Shown here: piece after piece, positions 57,816 through 64,000 of the stretch | Position numbering within the stretch: the stretch's first letter is position 1 | Layout: each line of letters starts with the position of its first letter | Assembly (NCBI GenBank): GCA_000729835.1 | Contig: JFHB01000030.1 | Location: forward strand, 124,001 to 188,000 | Direction: 5' to 3' | DNA: 64,000 nucleotides | Origin: Atkinsonella hypoxylon | Lineage: Eukaryota > Ascomycota > Sordariomycetes > Hypocreales > Clavicipitaceae | The notes under the pieces: generated by a model | The model's input: only the letters and a program-made list of their open reading frames with translations | Databases searched by the model: none | What the model was told of the DNA's origin: nothing | Translations under genes and position numbers: made by a program

Positions 57816-60800
57816 GTCAAGCATGAAACACTCGGCCAGGTGTGTTGTAACAGGTTCTCTGACAAAATTGTCCAATCTTTGCCCGTTTCGAATTTTCGGT
57901 TTTTTTCCTTTTTTTTTTTTTCTTTTTTTTTTCTGTACTTGACTGCTCTTAATGGAACCTATCCCTTGGGTCGAATCATCTAGGCGTTACATAACCCGAC
58001 AACCGCCGCGCATACTGTATGGGCAAACGGGACTAGGACATTGCTTGTTTCGCATCTCGTTACGTGTAGTGGCAAGTCCGTTGGGGCACGACAGCAGCGG
58101 CGGGTGGAAAGAATGACAGAATGCGACATAGACAAGATATTCTTTCTTGCAGACTGGGCATTCAGCCGTATGCTCCCTGCACATTTATCGTCACTAGAGG
58201 ACTGGGCCGCCACTTGTCGCAGTGTCTTCAGGCTGAGGCAATATCATACATGGGTATGATAACATGAGCTCGAGGACGCAATGAAAAGGGATGGCCCGAG
58301 TATATGCGTTGGGATACTGACATTTCCGAGCTGTGTCAACACAAGATGTTCAATGGGCGATATTTCGAGGGCCAAATTGTCTGAGTCAGGCTGATAATGT
58401 AGGAGCGGAGGCACCGGGCAGGGCAAGCAGCAGCCATCCGTCCGGAGCAGAAACACCAAACGTTGCCACTGTCCTGGCCTTGGCCGGTGCTAAATGAGCA
58501 ATCAGGTATAGGCGCTGGCAACTGGTTGAAACTTGTGTACCACCTGCTCTCTGCTTTGTTGGAGCAGCAATATGATGTGCTCCGGTCCAAGCTGGGCACG
58601 CAACGACGTTTCCGGAGCAAAAGCTCCTTAGTGCTCGTGATAGGCCAGCTCAGCAAAGCCGCGCCGACGGAGAAGGTGGCAGATCCGCTTTTCCAAAAGA
58701 CCAAAGCTCCCGTCTGCCATTTCGTGCTTCTTATTCTATTATTTGAAAATGGCGGACGTCTTTTTTTGGCGGCGTTTAACACGGGCTCCGAAGGTTTGCG
58801 GGCCCGACTAATCGAGCAAGCGGCTAAGTATTAATGCTGCGGGACCATACATACTCAGTGATGCTTCCTGAGCCTTCCTTAGCCTTCTTTTTTTTTTTTT
58901 CCCTTGTTGCCACAATCAGTGGCTAGTTGGATACCACTACGCGGCAAATTCGAGCCCTGGGCGAACGTGGCCAGTGACTCTCGGCAAAATTTCATCAACT
59001 ACGGAATATTCGACAGACTGGATGCTGACCCCTGCTTATCAGAACTCGTGACCACAATTCCCTGGCGGGACGTTGCTAGCCGCTGCAAAGCAATGACGCA
59101 GCTCCCCGTGTTAAGTGTGGCGGTGGAAGTCCCTGAACCCGGAACTTGTCAGAGGCAAACAACCAATTACGGAGTATCCACCGTCCCGCCAAAGCTCAAA
59201 GGGGTGCATTGCGGAATATTAATACGGGTTTGTATTACTACGCATGTACAACACAGTCTCTTTGGTGTGGCGGACCACTGTTCATTTTTGGATCCGAATT
59301 TATGCAAAACCATAAGCGTCGCGGAGGAAAACCGCTGGCATCGACGAGCTCTTTGGATGTGAGCTTTGGTCTCCCATTTCGATCGAATATACGATGGATG
59401 AGCTTTCTATTATGGGGATGCCATGCCAACAAGAGCGATGCGATGGGAAGGAGTTTTCGGTCGTCTTAAGCCACAAAGCTTTTGCCATATATGCTAGGAT
59501 GCAAATGCTACGGAATACACTCGGGTTGGAATCATTGTTCATGGGGAAACGGGAGTATGCAGGTTGTCGGTCGAAAAAGTTTTCAACGGTCCAATCGGTC
59601 GCGACGGCCAGGGCATGGAGCATCTATTTTGATGCGCTAATCCCCACCTGGCCCCGTGCATAACTGCATTCAATATTGACAGTACGGAGTATTGACAGTG
59701 CTGACAAGTAGTTACATAGAGGATTCCGCTCTTTCGCAGCCGGGTTATTGACCGATGCTCGGCCCGCCGGCCCAGCTTCCGGCTGCCTTTTGGAAAGTGG
59801 CTTTATTAAAAATGACAACGCACCTTGTCCCTATGCGGCCTTTACGAGTACATGCATGTACATGCATTTTTTGCAGGCCGAAAGGCTCCAACGCTATCGA
59901 CAGGGACTACACCAATAAAATGTCTCTCCGCAAGGTACCAGACTCCGTACTCTCTACAGTCTGGTACTAGTCTGCCCTGTAATAAAAGTACTAGCTATTA
60001 CCCAACTCACAAAGAGGTACTTGGCAAGTCTTCCATCTACCTAGGTAGTAACTAGTGGCTCTGCTTAGTCCACCAGCGATTAACAGACTGGTCACAAGGT
60101 CCCTAAGAGTTTCACAATGCAGCTGTTCTCATGTAACCTCAGCGGAATGTACAACCCAACAAGCACAGTGGACGCGATTCTTCCACCACAGACAAAGTAC
60201 ATGCTAGTCAACGGGCGTAGGAATGTTTCGAAGGCTACTCGAGGTGGCGCGCACAAGCTGGAGAGGGGACGTGAAATTGCTATCCGGCGAGTCTCCACTT
60301 CGGCCCCGCTTTGCGCCCACATTTGGGCAGCCGTCCCTTGATTTTTGCAAATCTACATGCAGGGGGGGGATTGAGCTAATTGGATATCAGCCTAGAGATT
60401 AGCAAGACATAGAGTGGAGAAAATAGATACTTTAACTTGGGGGTACAGTATATAGAGAAATTAAGTCTCGGCGGCGTAGTGCTTAATCCCTGCATATTCT
60501 CCTGAGCTCTCAACGGAGTATAACTACACACTAAACATATGCACAGCACATTATTACTCCGTCCTTGAGTTGGTTCTCTCCATGGTACTGGGACTTCTGG
60601 TCGTCGGGGATGAACCGAAGGAGATGCCAAAAGCAAGCTTGATTAAAAGATGTCTGGTACAACATTATTTGCTCTCTCTTCTTCCCCCCCCCCCCAAAGT
60701 TTGCCTTCTCGAGAACAAGGCCACTTCCTGTCACTAGCTGAGTCGCGCTACCGCACTAAATCACCATGATATTAATATCCTGCCCTTATAATGCAACCAC

Positions 60801-62264
60801 CTATTAACCACGATGTATTAGAGCTATGTTTGTTAAAGTTCATTATACGCGCTGGCTCAGCCGCACTTCGGTCCTGGAGATCAATTGTTTCTCCAAGCGA
60901 GGCAATAAGGATTATGTCATACCAAAGGTAGTGACACAAAGTTCTACTAGTGCCTCCTTACGAGGGCGAGCTTATTTCGGCTGCTATTCTGTGCATGATC
61001 AAGTACCCAACGTCGATTGCCATGTCATGTCTGTCGGACTCCTAGTAGTCTGTATTGACTTGGGCGCGAATCTGCTGAGGATGGTGGACAAACTTTACTT
61101 GTCCCGACCGGGTCATCATTGCAACGTATTGTGCAATGTGAGGAGAGGTGGCTCTGTTACAGTTTGAAAGGCTTCATGCAATAGGGCTTTCCGCATGCTC
61201 CTTACAACATATAAGCTGACTTGGTTTGGAAAACATGGAGACACCAGATTTTACCATTTATATACTTTATCGAGATACGTGATCTATTCGGGACACGTGC
61301 TACCTTCCCTTCTGCATCTCGATCAGATCGGGACGGCTGCTTTGAAGCTTAATTATAGTTCTATTTAAAAGGGATTTCTAAAAAAAGAAGTTTACGTAGA
61401 ACTTAGAGAGCTATACGTTTAATTGGAGAGAGGCAGGGAGGTGGACCGAGCTACAAAATACGGTGGGTGGCATGTCTCTCGGTGATCTGGCAAATTCTTG
61501 AGCGACACAGCGCAAGGGCGATATCAACAGATAAAAAAACAAGAGATACATTTTCAAAGTCAAGTTCAAATTCAGCTATAAACTCAGGCAAAACAAGATA
61601 CAACCTCAAACCGCACAATTCAAAAGTTTCCTCCTCACTACATTTCCCGCAAGTATAGAGGGTATCAGTATAGAATCGAACAAAGCAAAATCAACAAGCA
61701 GATGGTGTTTCGAAAAGACGATTCAAGAAGGAGACAGGTGCGCAGTACACATTGCTGGCAAAGGCGAGTTGCTTTGTCGGTCCAGAACCGCCATTTGCCC
61801 TGGTTAGCACGAGGCTGACGCGCCGCGCTGTAGATCAAAAGGGGGAAATGTACGTGGATCTCAAGACACGGCACCAGCCCCCTCGGACAGTCCAACGATG
61901 CCTACATGATGGCAGCAAGAATGTCAAAAAGAACGTAAACTTGAGATGCCAAGCTGAACGGAGTCAAGGTCCACCGCGAGTGTTGGCCCAGAAAGCTGAT
62001 AGCGATGACTGATAGCAGCGGCGCCCTCGCGATCGTTGGTTATCATGATCATAGATCGTCCGGGTAAGCAGGGTCGGGGTCAAAAAATAAAAATAAAAAA
62101 GCGTGCAACAAGAATTTCTTCTGAGCAAGAAAATAACCGTCAACCGCAGCGATTGGCCCGCCAAGGTGTGCGGCTATGATTTTGTGCTCACCAACTCCCT
62201 TCTCTTTCTGGAACCCCCCTTTTTTTCCTCTCATCATTTGATGGGGTTTCCCTTCAATGTCGTG
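57816..62264. other. Gene-free stretch of 4.4 kb
   Basis: Long T-rich homopolymers occur near 57900-57940 and 58887-58900. Many frames of 60-150 aa overlap on both strands, but none shows a domain, signal peptide or splice support. A Cys/His-containing minus-strand frame at 57987-58184 is the only one with a protein-like pattern. From 60300 to 61700 the sequence is AT-rich. Confidence 0.45.
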
Positions 62265-62654
62265 TTACATCATTGCGAGAACAAGCATGCCTGCCATGCC
62301 AGCCAAGGCAGCCGTGGTAGAATCGAGAGCGCCGGCGGCATTGATGGTGACGTTGGAAGAAGGGAAAGAAGCCGTGCTGGAAACGGCGGGGGGACTCCAA
62401 CTGGAGGCCATACTGGCCGTGGGCATGCAGGAGGTCGTATTGTGTTTCCAGCTAGACGTGGGCTTGTGGGCGTAAGCGAGGGTGACGGTCATTGTCCACG
62501 TGGTGGTGCTGGTGCTGGTGCTGGTGGTGGCGGGAGCCGAATTGGTGGTCGAGAGGGCCGAACTGGTGGTAGAAAGAGTCGAGCTGGGAGCCGAGCCAGG
62601 GCCGGCGACAGCCAGGGCCGGAAGGACGGCGAGAACAAACTTGGTCAGCTGCAT
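62265..62654 (-). CDS. Small Ser/Thr-rich, probably GPI-anchored secreted protein
   Basis: A single exon encodes 129 aa. A signal peptide (MQLTKFVLAVLPALAVAGPG) is followed by about 85 residues dominated by Ser, Thr and Ala, suited to heavy O-mannosylation. It contains one Cys (in NTTSCMPTA) and N-glycosylation sites (NTT, NVT). The end (STTAALAGMAGMLVLAMM) fits a GPI-attachment signal: small residues, a spacer, then a hydrophobic tail. Proteins of this form decorate fungal cell walls. The sequence is low-complexity, so family placement is not possible by eye. Confidence 0.75.
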   Translation of the reverse strand: MQLTKFVLAVLPALAVAGPGSAPSSTLSTTSSALSTTNSAPATTSTSTSTTTWTMTVTLAYAHKPTSSWKHNTTSCMPTASMASSWSPPAVSSTASFPSSNVTINAAGALDSTTAALAGMAGMLVLAMM

Positions 62655-62876
62655 TTCGACTTATCAAGCAGCGTGCTTTCACGGCGTCGCTGAAATGGAT
62701 GAATGTGGCATAGTCGGATACTCGATCGCGCAGACGGGGCTATAGATGGACTGAGAATCTCCCAACACGAGATTTTAAACGGTAGGGTAATTTAAATAAA
62801 TAAAAAATAAAAAATAAAAAAGCCCAAGATGCCCACGGAACGGCCAAACAATTTCAGATTTGTTTCGAAAAAAAAA

Positions 62877-62896
62877 ATATATATATATATATATAT
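62877..62896. repeat. (AT)n microsatellite
   Basis: Ten AT units directly follow an A run. Confidence 0.95.
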
Positions 62897-63341
62897 CGAG
62901 GCTGATTGGGGTGGTCTATGCTTGAGGTGGTAAAGGGTGCGTTAATCGTAATGCCCGGCGAATCTGCAAAAAAGCGGATCTTGATAAAAGGAGTGACTTG
63001 GGTGTGATAATCGCAAGAAAAAGGCTTTGCCAACGAAGCCTATTGGGACGCAACGAGCAAAGCTGCAGGACGACGACGGGGAAGAAAAGAAGCAAGACGA
63101 GATGGGCGAGAGCCCATCGGGGCATTAGTAGTAAATGGGACGAGCGTCGCGCAAAGGCGGCTGGCCAATCAGCGCAGCTAGTGCACATTGCTTTGTTCCC
63201 GTTTGCGCAATTTCACCGACGACCGGCCGTTGCCGTCGCGAGACGCTAGCGCGCCTTTGCCTTGGTTCCTGACTGGCTGGATTGAAATATTCCCTCCGCA
63301 GGCATGGCATGGCCAAGACCTCGCTTGTCCTAAATTATGAT

Positions 63342-63390
63342 AAATTTTTTTTTTAAAAAAAAAATTTGAAAAAAAAAATTTTTTTTTCAA
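63342..63390. repeat. Tandem A/T palindromes
   Basis: A perfect 26-bp palindrome (A3 T10 A10 T3, 63342-63367) is followed immediately by a near-perfect one (G A10 T9 C, 63368-63388). Together they can form hairpins or a cruciform. Confidence 0.9.
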
Positions 63391-64000
63391 CGGGTCCCAT
63401 TTCACTCGTATTTTACAAACAAAAAGACGCTTTTTTGTCTGCGTAACTCGCGTGGCTATCTGTCTATTCAGCGGCGAAGAAAGCACCGGACGCCCGTCCA
63501 TTCATCCCATCTCCAACAAAAGACCCCTTTGGCTCCATACGCAACGGACATTTGATTTATTGCCCGTCGGTTTTCCCATTGTGCTCATCATGGGTCCTCC
63601 GTACGACTAGAGTACCGCACCAGCCTCTTTCCTGATCTTGGTTCTCGGAAGACCCAGTTCCCATCTTGCGAAACGAAAAGCAAAGCTAGCCTCGTTGATC
63701 CGTTCGACACCAGACCGACAGAATTCTCCCACTGCTCATTTTATCCCCTTCCCCCCAGATTCGCCTTGTTCTTATGTGCAACATTGGCTTTCGTCGCGTG
63801 GGGTTAAATTAACCAATCTCCTTCTCTTACACTGATTGGCTGCAATTGTGCGGTTCCACTCCCTTATTCCCCCTTGGGCGCCTTACGCTTGTCCCCTTTG
63901 GGCCTGGCGTCTTGGCTGCATTGCATCCCTGGGTCTGTCTGGGTTTGACCATAAAAACGGATTTTTTTTTTTTTTTTTTTTTTTGAACGCAGCAGTACCT

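Larger units (their letters stand above)
62655..64000. other. Promoter of the small GPI protein gene, then gene-free sequence
   Basis: It contains A-rich TAAATAAA words (about 62790-62820), an AT microsatellite (62877-62896), the A/T palindrome (63342-63390) and a T22 run at the right end (63963-63984). No gene is supported; one might start just beyond the window. Confidence 0.5.

Noticed and set aside
58336..58834. Overlapping frames of 148 aa (minus) and 123 aa (plus)
   Set aside because: They mirror each other and neither resembles a protein family.
62103..62693. 196-aa Gly-rich plus-strand frame
   Set aside because: Antisense of the Ser/Thr-rich GPI protein; the glycine richness comes from the opposite-strand codons.

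Overview
This window is nuclear DNA of a filamentous ascomycete. Nearly every recognisable gene has short introns (about 50-320 bp) with GT...AG ends and CTAAC/CTGAC-like branch sites. The gene set is fungal: GPI2, CFEM, RPC11, MED31, SPC19, SHO1, ATP18, FSH-type hydrolase and Rogdi/RAV2. Dispersed GGTAGGTA/TACCTAGG-type short repeats lie between genes and suggest a Sordariomycete, possibly Hypocreales; that placement is inference. I saw no prokaryotic features, tRNA, rRNA, CRISPR array or intact transposase.

Layout. 1-9 kb: a small signal-peptide protein (982-1419, minus), a short inverted-repeat element (2491-2853), GPI2 (GPI-anchor synthesis) and 3.4 kb without a supported gene. 9-15.6 kb is dense: a CFEM GPI-anchored protein, a metallophosphoesterase, MED31, RPC11, an ankyrin protein and a thaumatin-like secreted protein. 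17.2-19.7 kb: a large Hsp70-type ATPase with a Pro/Gly-rich N-terminus. 20-33 kb is sparse and accessory in character: an APH-type kinase, a small coiled-coil protein, a zinc-finger-like gene, an unrecognised gene and a DUF3237 gene, with many short tandem repeats. 33-41.5 kb is dense housekeeping: POP7, Rogdi/RAV2, NIPSNAP, ATP18, an FSH-type serine hydrolase and RPN5. 42.8-49 kb: a single-pass membrane protein, SPC19 (kinetochore) and SHO1 (osmosensor). 51.9-57.8 kb: dynactin p24/RO-10, an AVT-type amino-acid transporter, mitochondrial ribosomal protein S16 and NAD(P)HX epimerase. The last 6 kb holds one small Ser/Thr-rich, probably GPI-anchored protein.

The genes do not form one pathway. 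They are individually regulated housekeeping genes, often in head-to-head pairs that share short intergenic promoters (metallophosphoesterase/MED31, RPC11/ankyrin, POP7/Rogdi, NIPSNAP/ATP18, dynactin p24/AVT, S16/epimerase). Surface proteins (CFEM, thaumatin-like, small GPI protein, SHO1) and the accessory 20-33 kb stretch lie between them. Exon coordinates were worked out by hand from splice motifs, reading phase and family conservation. I found no clear evidence of a wholly new system. The most unusual items are the inverted-repeat element, an ankyrin-gene splice site that lacks AG, start codons on tiny first exons, and a zinc-finger-like gene rebuilt across four exons.
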